Of a stretch of 64,000 bases of DNA, positions 54,001 through 61,522 are shown one piece after another. Every line of letters begins with the position of its first letter. Positions within the stretch are counted from its first letter, which is position 1. The DNA comes from Pontibacter cellulosilyticus. GTDB lineage: Bacteria > Bacteroidota > Bacteroidia > Cytophagales > Hymenobacteraceae. The position numbers were made by a program, and so were the translations under genes. Under the pieces are notes generated by a model. It did not search any database. It was not told the DNA's origin and was given only the letters and a program-made list of their open reading frames with translations. The stretch covers positions 1-64,000 of the forward strand of contig NZ_JACRVF010000008.1 in assembly GCF_014306105.1 (NCBI RefSeq), written 5' to 3'.

Positions 54001-54161
54001 GGGTTTATGTGCAGGCGCAGAACTTGTTCACGTTTACTGACTATCCTGGTTTTGACCCGGAAGTAAACTTTGCAGGTACCTCTAACACCACCCTAGGTGT
54101 TGACTTCTACACGTTCCCACAGGCACGTACCATTACATTTGGTGTAAATGTTGGATTTTAA
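51093..54161 (+). CDS. SusC/RagA-family TonB-dependent outer membrane receptor
   Basis: A 1022-residue outer membrane protein. A signal peptide (1-20, SALAQ) leads to a carboxypeptidase-like beta-sandwich (about 22-100, VSGVVTSAESGQPLPGVTV), a TonB box region (EEVVVVGYG), a plug domain (VTGATSKVTSEELKNIPV and the GRAAGVQISQNSGTPGG block) and a beta-barrel to the C-terminal aromatic F. It pairs with the SusD gene 20 bases later to take up a glycan or peptide. No glycoside hydrolase, sulfatase or sigma/anti-sigma gene is next to the pair, so the substrate is unknown. I chose the start at 51093; the longer frame upstream is AT-rich and unlike protein. The gene has no AAGTATA words. Confidence 0.95.
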   Translation: MKKGLLLSFLLIVAIVSSALAQTQTVSGVVTSAESGQPLPGVTVIEKGTTNGVSTGAKGEFLLNVRPNATLVFRFIGMTTQEVPVSGRSTINVALVADQELLEEVVVVGYGTQERREVTGATSKVTSEELKNIPVVGVDQALQGRAAGVQISQNSGTPGGGISVRVRGATSISASNQPLYVVDGVPLTTGDFSQIGFGGQNVNAVSDLNPNDIESIDILKDASAAAIYGSRAANGVVIITTKRGSAKKTQINFNAYRGFQKIWKEPNFLNAEQYKEIMTEAYINDGFLESGATFEDFTEFYYGGLDFTPTETNWIEEVTRTAPIQNYELSLNGGDAKTRYYLSGNYFDQEGIVIGSQYQRYSTRLNLDHQVSDRMTIGTSIQLSRSENNRIVSDNTLNGPFANSLAASPVWPVFYEDGRYTRPNYFYTNPVAEGTENDDETINLRGIGNIFGKYTIIPGLDVQVRAGYDALNINERRYTPTNYPGSSSTAVGGSATNASTTVTKRLLEATTTYNKIFNDVHEISAVLGTSTEKNVINQAFVTGEGFPGERFRYVASAAIVNAGSNSESEWGLVSYFGRLNYDFQDKYLVGINFRADGSSRFGENNRYGYFPSISAGWRIIGEDFMSGVNALSELKLRASYGVTGNQEIGNFSYLALVTGANYLDNPGIAQTQIPNPDLRWEETKQFNVGADIGFANGRVNLALDYYIKQTDDLLFARPVPTQNGFGSFQSNVGSTENRGFEIALRTINFDSQDNGFRWTSDLNLAFNENEVTELYQGQDIFYGFGGNSLVLREGEPIGTFYGFISDGVYSTEDEIPASRQGQGAQAGDINFRDINNDGLITDDDLTIIGNAQPDFVGGFTNDFRYKGFDLNIFLQFSYGNDIAAPSHQYQKHLGNDFLDDNMLDDVMNRWQQPGDVTDTPRATALDPNNNNRSNSSRFIYDGSYLRFKNVVLGYNLPTGVTERLKMRNLRVYVQAQNLFTFTDYPGFDPEVNFAGTSNTTLGVDFYTFPQARTITFGVNVGF

Positions 54162-54181
54162 TTAGCTAAAGGAAGAAGATC

Positions 54182-55534
54182 ATGAAAAGATATTCAATCA
54201 TATTACTTACTGCACTCAGTCTGGTTACCTTTTCGGGCTGCGACGATGTGCTAGAAGTGGAGCCAACAACAGCTATCGAAGCTGAGGGCGCCATATCAGA
54301 TTTCACGACACTGCAAAGAGCTGCACTTGGTGCTTACAGTGCGATGCAGTCAACGAACTATTATGGATTAAGATACCTCCTGTATCAGGGTGTTTATGCT
54401 GATAACCTGGAGCACCGGGGTACCTTCACAACAGACAGGGAAGTTAGTGCAAGAGTTATAAATGCTTCTAACTTGCAAATTGCCAATACTTGGGCTACTA
54501 TTTATACTGTAATAAACAGAGCTAACATTGTACTTCGCGCAGCAGATCAGTTAACCAATATCACAGATGCGCAGCGTAAGCGAATAAAAGGTGAGATGTT
54601 CTTTTTGCGTGGTTTAGCGTATTTCGATCTTGTAAAGGTTTTTGGAGGGGTGCCAGTTACCCTTACACCAACTACTGAAATAAGTGAGATTCAAAACCTG
54701 CCAAGATCAACTGAAAGCCAGGTATATGACGCAGTAATCAGTGATTTGCGTGCTGCTGAAACACAACTCACTGGTGTGAGCAACCCTAAAACCCGTGCAA
54801 CCAGTGCTGCTGCAAGTGCTCTTTTGGCTCGTGTATACTTACAGCGTGGTAACTATGCGCTAGCTGAGGAAAAAGCCAATCAGGTAATTACTAGCAACAG
54901 TTTTGCACTTGAAGAAGATTTTGCAAAAATATTTACAACAGAGTCTGGGTCAGAAATCATTTTTGAGGTTGACTTTACGCTGAATGATCAGAGTGGATTA
55001 GGTGCTGCATCCAACCCACGTACACCAGGACAAAAGTTCTATCTGCGTGCAGGAGCTTATAATGCTTTACAAGCGTCTGCACAAAACGGAGATGAGCGTT
55101 TTGCCGCCACTACTGCTATCGAAAACAGTAGAAGAAGACTGTTGAAGTATGAAGACGTTGTTAATAATGCAGACAATGTTCCTGTAATCAGACTAGCTGA
55201 AATGTACCTGATTCGTGCAGAGGCAAGAGCCAGACAGGGTATTGCATCAGCACCGGCTAGCCCACAGGTTATCGCTGATATTAACAGAATCAGAACAAGA
55301 GCCGGGCTTCCTGCTTTAGTGCTCTTAACAAATGCGCAGGCTTTGACAGAAATTCTTCAACAGCGCAGACTAGAGTTTATTGGCGAGGGTCTCCGCTTCA
55401 TAGATCTTAAGCGTTACAACCTTACTTGCGATGTACTCGATTTTTGTGGCGAAGATGCCTTCCGTAATTTATGGCCAATCCCACTTCAGCAAATAGAAGT
55501 TAATCCAAGTTTAACGCAGAACCCAGGTTATTAA
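54182..55534 (+). CDS. SusD/RagB-family surface lipoprotein
   Basis: A 450-residue substrate-capturing lid of the SusCD pair. Lipobox with Cys20 (TFSGCDD), then VEPTTAIEAEGAISDFTTLQRAALGAYSAM, the usual N-terminal TPR-like helices, and the C-terminal block EILQQRRLEFIGEGLRFIDLKRYN typical of the family. Twenty bases after susC, so one operon; a terminator follows. The ligand cannot be read. Confidence 0.94.
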   Translation: MKRYSIILLTALSLVTFSGCDDVLEVEPTTAIEAEGAISDFTTLQRAALGAYSAMQSTNYYGLRYLLYQGVYADNLEHRGTFTTDREVSARVINASNLQIANTWATIYTVINRANIVLRAADQLTNITDAQRKRIKGEMFFLRGLAYFDLVKVFGGVPVTLTPTTEISEIQNLPRSTESQVYDAVISDLRAAETQLTGVSNPKTRATSAAASALLARVYLQRGNYALAEEKANQVITSNSFALEEDFAKIFTTESGSEIIFEVDFTLNDQSGLGAASNPRTPGQKFYLRAGAYNALQASAQNGDERFAATTAIENSRRRLLKYEDVVNNADNVPVIRLAEMYLIRAEARARQGIASAPASPQVIADINRIRTRAGLPALVLLTNAQALTEILQQRRLEFIGEGLRFIDLKRYNLTCDVLDFCGEDAFRNLWPIPLQQIEVNPSLTQNPGY

Positions 55535-55542
55535 TAGAAGTA

Positions 55543-55578
55543 TAAAAGTGGCCCTGATATAACACAGGGCCACTTTTA
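55543..55578 (+). terminator. Terminator of the SusCD operon
   Basis: Stem AAAAGTGGCCCTG / CAGGGCCACTTTT with T-run, 10 bases after the susD stop; AAGTATAA lies between stop and stem. Confidence 0.9.
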
Positions 55579-55595
55579 TTTTTTTTGTATATAAT

Positions 55596-55630
55596 AACTA
55601 AACATTTAGTTTGTTTACTAAGTATTTAGT
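55596..55630. promoter_or_regulatory. Two BlaI-type operators
   Basis: ACTA-N6-TAGT occurs at 55597-55610 and again at 55617-55630, 20 bases apart and so on the same DNA face. The staphylococcal mec/bla operator core has the same ACTA-N6-TAGT spacing. They lie 34 to 68 bases upstream of the blaI-like start, as expected for auto-repression. Confidence 0.75.
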
Positions 55631-55663
55631 TATATATTAGTACTATAGATCATAAAAATATAC

Positions 55664-56062
55664 ATGAAAGAGTTAACTAGAGCGGAAGAAGAGATAATGC
55701 AAGTGCTGTGGAAACTGGAGCGCGGTTTCGTTCGCGACATACTAGAGCAGTTACCTGAGCCAAAGCCAGCCTACAACACCGTTTCCACTATTGTGCGCAT
55801 TCTGGAGACGAAGGGTTTTGTAGGACATGAGGCCTTTGGTAAATCACATCAGTACTACCCGCTTGTGCCAAAAGACAAGTATAAAAGCGACTTTCTTAAA
55901 AGCTTTATGTCCGGGTATTTTGGTGGCTCTTTCGAGAAGCTGGTATCATTCTTTGCCAAAGACAACAACCTGGATGTAAAGGAACTTGATCAACTGATGC
56001 AGCACGTACGCAAAGACATTAGCTCAGAAGAAAAGGAGGAAAACAATGGAACTAACAGTTAG
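55664..56062 (+). CDS. BlaI/MecI/CopY-family transcriptional repressor
   Basis: A 132-residue winged-helix repressor: LTRAEEEIMQVLWKLERGFVRDILEQLPEPKPAYNTVSTIVRILETKGFV is the DNA-binding domain, followed by dimerisation helices. In the known systems the partner BlaR1 protease or its signal inactivates it. It starts 34 bases after the second operator and overlaps the BlaR1-like gene by 17 bases. The C-terminal ending is acidic. Family assignment is firm; target genes beyond its own operon are not visible here. Confidence 0.93.
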   Translation: MKELTRAEEEIMQVLWKLERGFVRDILEQLPEPKPAYNTVSTIVRILETKGFVGHEAFGKSHQYYPLVPKDKYKSDFLKSFMSGYFGGSFEKLVSFFAKDNNLDVKELDQLMQHVRKDISSEEKEENNGTNS

Positions 56063-57506
56063 CTACATACTTAAATCAGCCATAGTTATTCTGGCGCTTT
56101 ACCTCTTCTATTACGGCTTATTGCGCAATCAGAATAGCTTTACCTTTAACAGGTTATACTTGCTACTAACGCCCTTGGTAGCGTTAGTGCTGCCGCTGCT
56201 TAAGTGGCCTATTGCCCTTGCTCCCGAGAACGTTGTAGGAGAGGCACTGCAGGCTATACAACTCAGCGAAATAACAGTAACAGGATACGCCACAGCAAAG
56301 AAGCCTGCAACAGAAGCAAACAACATCTCATTATCTGTAGTCGCTTCACTGGTTTACGGCTCCGGTATTGTGCTGCTGTTGTTTAAACTAGCTAAGCAAC
56401 TCTGGCACATAAGTACAATAAAAGCTGTGGAACTACCTGCAGAAACACAGGAAGAAGGAGTTAAAGTATACCAGCTTTCAGAGTCGCTTTCCACGTTCGC
56501 ATTTGGCAACAGTATATTTTTAAGTAAGCAGGCTCACCTAAGCAAAACCGACCAGGAACAAGTGCTGGCACACGAGCTGGCTCATGTGAAGCTTCGCCAT
56601 ACTTGGGACGTAGTATATTATGAAATTCTTACGGCTATACTTTGGGCTAACCCTGTAGTGTGGCTACTAAAGCAGGAACTACGCGATGTACACGAGTACC
56701 AGGCCGATGCCCGCGTTGCGGAGTCTTATCAGACACAGGCATACAGTTCGCTACTCTCTAAAGAAGCTCTTCTGAACATGGGATTGCCAGTTGGTAGTTA
56801 TTTTCAGAAGCCACAAGTGCTAAAACGGTTGCAGATGCTGCAGTTAAGAAATAACAAACCTGATTGGTTTCGGCAGTTGTTGGTTGTGCCATTTGTAGCA
56901 GGCCTGGCGATTGTTTTTTCGGTACAGCAGGTAGATGCTCAGTCTAGTATACTTAAAGGGCTTACCCAGGAGATAAATACGTTTACCGGCAGCGAAGCTT
57001 CTGCAGCAGCCGATCAGTATTTGCCTGAAATAAAACCTGAAGCTGAGACTCCTAAAGCAGAGACAACACCCCAAAATAATAAAGCACCTGAACAGTTAAG
57101 GGAGGATAAAGCTGCTAATCTTAGACCACTTTCCAAAGCTGCAAAAGAACCGAATGAGGAAACAGCCACTAGCAAATCCGAAGCTGAAAAACCTTTTGTC
57201 TATGTTGAACAGATGCCCCGTTTTAAAGGTGGAGAGGCAGAAATGCTCAGGTATCTGGCCAAAAACATCAGGTATCCTAAAGAGTCTCAGGAAGCAGGAA
57301 AAGCTGGTTTAGTAGTAGTAAGTTTTGTTGTAAACCAAGATGGTTCTTTATCCAATTATGAAGTTTTAAAATCATTGGATGAAGCCACAGATGCAGAAGC
57401 CTTACGCGTTGTAAAAAGCATGAACGGCAGTTGGGAGCCAGGACAACAAAATGGTGTTCCGGTACAGGTTCGCTATACAATGCCGGTACGCTTTACCCTT
57501 AAATAA
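56046..57506 (+). CDS. BlaR1-family M56 membrane peptidase with TonB-C domain
   Basis: A 486-residue protein. Four membrane segments surround a cytoplasmic gluzincin peptidase with HELAH (176-180) and HEYQAD (216-221), the zinc ligands. The outer part has no penicillin-binding sensor; instead a low-complexity linker rich in Glu, Ala, Thr and Lys (about 315-385) leads to a C-terminal TonB-like domain (FVYVEQMPRFKGGEAEML to PVRFTLK). So the sensor input probably concerns TonB or outer membrane uptake rather than beta-lactams. Overlaps the repressor gene. Intact. Confidence 0.92.
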   Translation: MELTVSYILKSAIVILALYLFYYGLLRNQNSFTFNRLYLLLTPLVALVLPLLKWPIALAPENVVGEALQAIQLSEITVTGYATAKKPATEANNISLSVVASLVYGSGIVLLLFKLAKQLWHISTIKAVELPAETQEEGVKVYQLSESLSTFAFGNSIFLSKQAHLSKTDQEQVLAHELAHVKLRHTWDVVYYEILTAILWANPVVWLLKQELRDVHEYQADARVAESYQTQAYSSLLSKEALLNMGLPVGSYFQKPQVLKRLQMLQLRNNKPDWFRQLLVVPFVAGLAIVFSVQQVDAQSSILKGLTQEINTFTGSEASAAADQYLPEIKPEAETPKAETTPQNNKAPEQLREDKAANLRPLSKAAKEPNEETATSKSEAEKPFVYVEQMPRFKGGEAEMLRYLAKNIRYPKESQEAGKAGLVVVSFVVNQDGSLSNYEVLKSLDEATDAEALRVVKSMNGSWEPGQQNGVPVQVRYTMPVRFTLK

Positions 57507-57598
57507 TTTAAACTTTACATAAATCCCATACTTTTTTCGGCCATTTACTGGCTGAACCAGAATTGTATTGCCTTTTCCAAACTATAAACAAACTAACC

Positions 57599-58870
57599 AT
57601 GAAACAGAAAAACATATTTACCAAATTAACTACTGCTGCTCTGTTAAGCATAGCGCTGGCAGCCTCCCCTGCTGTTCTGGCCCAAACCAAAGAGAAACCA
57701 TTTGCCTACGTAGAGCAGATGCCTGCTTTCAAGGGCGGTGCATCTGAGATGATGAAGTACCTGGCCAGCAACATTCAATACCCTTCCGATGCCAAGAACA
57801 ACGGTGTAGAAGGCTTGGTAGTGGTGCAGTTTATTGTAGAGAAGGACGGCTCTATCTCCGAAGTACATACGGTAAAAAAGCTTGGTCATGGCACCGATGA
57901 AGAAGCCATCCGGGTTGTTAAATCTATGAGCGGACAATGGACTGCAGGACGGCAAAACGGCCAGCTTGTTAGGGTAAATTATACGATGCCTATCCGCTTC
58001 ACTTTAACAGAGGCTGAAAGAACTGCCACAGCTAGTATCGCCAACAAAATGCCGCAGTACAAGGGTGGCCAGGAAGCGATGCTAAAGACAATGAGCTCTT
58101 ACCTGAAACTACCTGACGAGGCAAAGCAGGAAAACGTGGATGCCCGTGTGATGGTACGGTTTTATGTAGACCAGGAGGGAAATGTATCCAACATCAGGTT
58201 AGATGGTACGAAACTGAAGAAAACCGTTGGCCCCGACTCAAAGCTGGATTACATGGATGCCTCTACGTTTAGCCTACAGAATAAAGCCATACTTGCCTGG
58301 CTTTCTGAGGCAGCCGTTGCAGCTGTAAAGGCTACATCAGGTAACTGGGAGCCGGCGCTAAAGAAAGGACAGCCTGCAGCCTCTGAAGTGGTGCTCCCTG
58401 TTCAGTTTAACAGTAGTACTGGTGGTAAGGGTGTCGGGCAAACGCTTCTAGCTCCTTCCATGACCAAGTATACCAAAAATTCTTATGCTTATGACGAGGC
58501 CGATGTAAAGCCTACGCTGCAGGATGGGCCACTGAACAAGTTCCTGGCCAAGAACCTGCGTTACCCTAAAAACCTGAGCTTCGAAGGTGATTATAAAACA
58601 GGCTTCGTTATTAAACCGGACGGCTCTGTGGTGGGCCCTTTCATGTCTCCGGATAAAGAAATAAGCAAAGAAGACCACTACCTTTTACACGAAGAGCTTA
58701 GAAAAGTAGTTAAACTGATGGACGGGAAGTGGAATCCAGGCAAAGTAGATGGCCAGGCAGTGCCAGTTACCTACAACCTGGTGATCAGGTTTGTTACGGA
58801 CGACGGAAGCAAACAACCAGCAGATACCTCAGGTGCTAAGCCGGACGTAGTGGTGACCAGGTATAAATAG
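57599..58870 (+). CDS. Periplasmic protein with three TonB C-terminal domains
   Basis: A 423-residue protein with a cleavable signal (ending VLAQT) and no membrane anchor. Three TonB-C-like modules follow: about 32-137 (FAYVEQMPAFKGGASEM to PIRFTL), about 145-280 (ANKMPQYKGGQEAMLK to LPVQF) and about 300-412 (VKPTLQDGPLNKFLAKNLRYP to LVIRFVT). The first is closest to the one in BlaR1 upstream; the others are more diverged. Energy-transducing TonB needs an anchor, so this one may be a decoy or regulator of TonB contacts, or a partner of BlaR1. Start at 57599 chosen; the longer frame is not supported. Confidence 0.85.
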   Translation: MKQKNIFTKLTTAALLSIALAASPAVLAQTKEKPFAYVEQMPAFKGGASEMMKYLASNIQYPSDAKNNGVEGLVVVQFIVEKDGSISEVHTVKKLGHGTDEEAIRVVKSMSGQWTAGRQNGQLVRVNYTMPIRFTLTEAERTATASIANKMPQYKGGQEAMLKTMSSYLKLPDEAKQENVDARVMVRFYVDQEGNVSNIRLDGTKLKKTVGPDSKLDYMDASTFSLQNKAILAWLSEAAVAAVKATSGNWEPALKKGQPAASEVVLPVQFNSSTGGKGVGQTLLAPSMTKYTKNSYAYDEADVKPTLQDGPLNKFLAKNLRYPKNLSFEGDYKTGFVIKPDGSVVGPFMSPDKEISKEDHYLLHEELRKVVKLMDGKWNPGKVDGQAVPVTYNLVIRFVTDDGSKQPADTSGAKPDVVVTRYK

Positions 58871-58903
58871 TGAGGAGATAGCAGCTGCTATTATACTTCA
58901 TCC

Positions 58904-58973
58904 TGTCATTTTGAGCAGCGCGAGAAATCTCTATAGAATCTTGTAAAGATCTCTCACGCTGTTCGAGATGACA
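58904..58973. repeat. Palindromic intergenic repeat, copy 3 (TTGTCAT family)
   Basis: TGTCATTTTGAGCAGCGCGAG at the left and CTCACGCTGTTCGAGATGACA at the right form an imperfect palindrome with central AATCTCTATAGAATC; related to 19791-19877 and 46474-46537. It lies in the space between convergent genes. Confidence 0.8.
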
Positions 58974-59008
58974 AAGGTTTTTGATAACTGAGTTGTTATA
59001 CTTTTACA

Positions 59009-59785
59009 TTAAAATTGCCATCCTTCATTAAGGATACCAATAGCGTGGTGCGCTGTCATGTCGAACTGGCAAGGCACTACTGAGATGTAGTTGTTTATAA
59101 GTGCCCACTCATCGGTGTCCTCTCCTTTGTCAAAGTTCACGAAGCTACCCGTCATCCAGTAGTATTTGCGGTTGCGCGGGTCAAGGCGTTCGTCAAACTC
59201 TTCCTGCCATTTTGCACGCGCCTGGCGGCAGATTTTTATACCTTTTATATTTTCTCCGCTTTTCTTCGGGAAGTTCACATTCAGAGCCGTGTTCTCAGGG
59301 ATGCGGTGTTTTAATGCCTGTTCAATTATCTGCTTTACAAAAGGCCTGGTATGCGAGAAATCAGCTTCATGGCCGTAGTCGCACAACGAGAAACCAATAG
59401 ACGGCAGTCCTTCTATAGCCGCCTCTATGGCAGCCGACATGGTGCCGGAGTAAAGTACACTAATACTTGAGTTAGAGCCATGGTTAATGCCACTTACCAC
59501 TAAATCAGGCTTACGATCCTTTAACACGTGGTGCTTGGCCAGTTTCACGCAATCAGCGGGTGTACCAGAACATTCGTAGGCCTCAATATCCATGTCATCA
59601 AAAGCAATGGACTTATCTAAGCGCAGGGTATTTCCAATAGTAATGGCGTGGCCCATGCCAGACTGAGGTCCGTCTGGTGCCACCACCACCACCTCTCCTA
59701 TTTCTCTTGCAACCTCTACAAGTGTTCGTATGCCTGGTGCTGTAATGCCGTCGTCGTTCGAAACTAAGATCAAGGGTCTTGCCAT
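59009..59785 (-). CDS. surE: 5'/3'-nucleotidase SurE
   Basis: A 258-residue metal-dependent phosphatase of nucleotides. N-terminal ILVSNDDGITAPGI gives the metal-binding Asp pair (11-12), GPQSGMGHAIT and SGTPADCVKLA follow, and the SGINHGSNSSISVLYSGTMSAA block is the family signature. Of normal length. Possibly helps salvage under stress or in stationary phase. Divergent from a lipoprotein gene with a palindrome between them. Confidence 0.94.
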   Translation of the reverse strand: MARPLILVSNDDGITAPGIRTLVEVAREIGEVVVVAPDGPQSGMGHAITIGNTLRLDKSIAFDDMDIEAYECSGTPADCVKLAKHHVLKDRKPDLVVSGINHGSNSSISVLYSGTMSAAIEAAIEGLPSIGFSLCDYGHEADFSHTRPFVKQIIEQALKHRIPENTALNVNFPKKSGENIKGIKICRQARAKWQEEFDERLDPRNRKYYWMTGSFVNFDKGEDTDEWALINNYISVVPCQFDMTAHHAIGILNEGWQF

Positions 59786-59812
59786 GCTATTATTTTTAGT
59801 TAATGTATGATA

Positions 59813-59832
59813 AAATAAACGAATGTTTATTT
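59813..59832. promoter_or_regulatory. Palindrome between surE and the lipoprotein gene
   Basis: Perfect 8-bp inverted repeat AAATAAAC / GTTTATTT around GAAT, in the 105-bp space between divergent starts. It could be an operator for either gene; nothing else supports that. Confidence 0.35.
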
Positions 59833-59890
59833 CGTGCTAATATACGACAACCTGCAGCAGCACATCAAGGTTAAATAGAAAATAAAGCTA

Positions 59891-60511
59891 ATGAGAATGA
59901 TCAGAAATATAATTTATGCAATACTGTTGGGTGTAGGGATGGCGGCATGCTTGTCGCAGAGAGAAGAGGAAACCGGTATTGAAGCTGATCAATCTGCTGC
60001 TTTAACCGAAACAGAATCGCTTATCGAAAATGCCACACCAGCTCCTTCTACTTTTGTAATACAGAAGGACCGCGTGGGAAGTATAAAAATAGGAGAACCT
60101 ATAGACAGCATGCGCAATCAGGTGCCTGCAGGCTATACTATTGCCGATACTGTACTTACCCTTGAAGGAACTCCAGCTACGGCTTATTTGCTAAAGCCAG
60201 CAAACGAAGCTAAGGGTTTGCTAATAGAGCAAGCCTGTAACCCGGACTGCAATGTATGGCGCATTAATGTACAGAACTCCAGCTATAAAACACCCAAAGG
60301 AATCGGAATTGGTTCTAAGTATAGCGAAGTGATGCGATATCATCCAATAAGTACTGTAACACTTGCCGACGGTGGCTTTGTTGCGGTATCAAATGAATCC
60401 GGGTTGTCATTTGTTTTGGACACCTCGCAGTTGCCCCAGAACCGGATTTCCAAATTTACCCCGGAAACTGTACCTGCCAATACACTGGTAAAACGCGTGT
60501 TGGTATATTAG
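59891..60511 (+). CDS. Predicted lipoprotein, function unknown
   Basis: A 206-residue protein with a lipobox (GMAACLSQ, Cys at about 20), an acidic 40-residue linker, then a beta-rich body beginning FVIQKDRVGSIKIGEPIDSM (a pattern seen in small Bacteroidota proteins with a repeated G-x-I-x-I-G motif). It has a C-x3-C pair (ACNPDC). No function recognised. Divergent from surE. Confidence 0.65.
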   Translation: MRMIRNIIYAILLGVGMAACLSQREEETGIEADQSAALTETESLIENATPAPSTFVIQKDRVGSIKIGEPIDSMRNQVPAGYTIADTVLTLEGTPATAYLLKPANEAKGLLIEQACNPDCNVWRINVQNSSYKTPKGIGIGSKYSEVMRYHPISTVTLADGGFVAVSNESGLSFVLDTSQLPQNRISKFTPETVPANTLVKRVLVY

Positions 60512-60551
60512 CCGTTTGTAATATAGCAGGCGAATTTGTATTATTGCTCTC

Positions 60552-60995
60552 ATGGCACTTCTACGCTCCCGCTATAACTACAGAAACCTCGGCTTGCTGC
60601 TGCTACGCATTGGCATTGGCATCATGTTTATACTTCATGGTTGGCCTAAAATGACCGGTGGCCCAGAACGTTGGGAGATGCTTGGCAAAAACATGGCTGT
60701 ATTTGGCATCGACTTTTTTCCGGTATTCTGGGGATTTATGGCTGCCTTCGCTGAAACTGTAGGTGGTTTTCTGCTAATGCTTGGCTTGTTCTTCAGGCCG
60801 GTATGCGTTCTGCTTTTGGTAACAATGATCGTAGCTACTACAAGGCACGTAGTTGCCGGCGATGGATTCGGAGGCTATTCACATGCACTTGAGTCTGCCA
60901 TACTTTTCTTTTCCCTTTACTTTATAGGCCCCGGCAAGTATAGCCTGGACAAAACCTTTTTCCCGGATAAGAAAAACAGAAGGATTTATAGTTAG
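60552..60995 (+). CDS. DoxX family membrane protein
   Basis: A 147-residue protein with four membrane helices: LGLLLLRIGIGIMFILHGWPKM is the characteristic first helix, followed by AAFAETVGGFLLMLGLFFRP and a long last helix near ALESAILFFSLYFIGPGKYS. DoxX members take part in respiratory or thiol-linked membrane complexes. Starts 41 bases after the lipoprotein gene, so they may share a transcript. Confidence 0.88.
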   Translation: MALLRSRYNYRNLGLLLLRIGIGIMFILHGWPKMTGGPERWEMLGKNMAVFGIDFFPVFWGFMAAFAETVGGFLLMLGLFFRPVCVLLLVTMIVATTRHVVAGDGFGGYSHALESAILFFSLYFIGPGKYSLDKTFFPDKKNRRIYS

Positions 60996-61205
60996 GTTTA
61001 CTATAAGATATTTTGAGAAGCCTTGGCAGTAGCTAAGGCTTTTTGCATTTAGCTAATGCCATACTTTCTGTAATCCTTACTTGCGGCTGCTGTTTCTTAG
61101 TCACACTTATTTATACTTTCACCCCTTGCTTTAGCGCCTTTAAGGTGGAGGTTTGTCCGAAACAGGAATCACAGGATTAGCAAGCAGTATTGCCTCAGCA
61201 GTTGG

Positions 61206-61413
61206 TCCAACCACCCCTGCCCCTCCTTAGCCAAGGAGGGGAGTATGCTACTACTGCTTCTTCTTTTCACCACAATATTTGATGTCTTCTACTTTGTCAT
61301 TTTGAAAAGATCTTGAAAGAAGGGAGATTAAGCAACAGCTACAGAGTTTATACTAAAATAAGAGTATTTCAGAAACTCCCCTCCTTGGCTAAGGAGGGGC
61401 AGGGGTGGTTGGA
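61206..61413. repeat. Gene-less unit with perfect 39-bp terminal inverted repeats
   Basis: Arms at 61206-61244 and 61375-61413 are exact inverse copies over 39 bases. Each carries CCAACCACCCCTGCCCC, then a small hairpin (CTCCTTAGCCAAGGAG). The 130-bp centre is homologous to that of the unit at 24569-24785. It is the main feature of the gap 60996-61522; no gene is seen there. Confidence 0.85.
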
Positions 61414-61522
61414 TAAGGCACTGCAAAACAATTAACAATCAGCAATTAGCAACTAACCACTACCATTTCTACTCAGAAATGGCTAACATTACAGTTACAT
61501 TACCAAACACCATACGCACATC

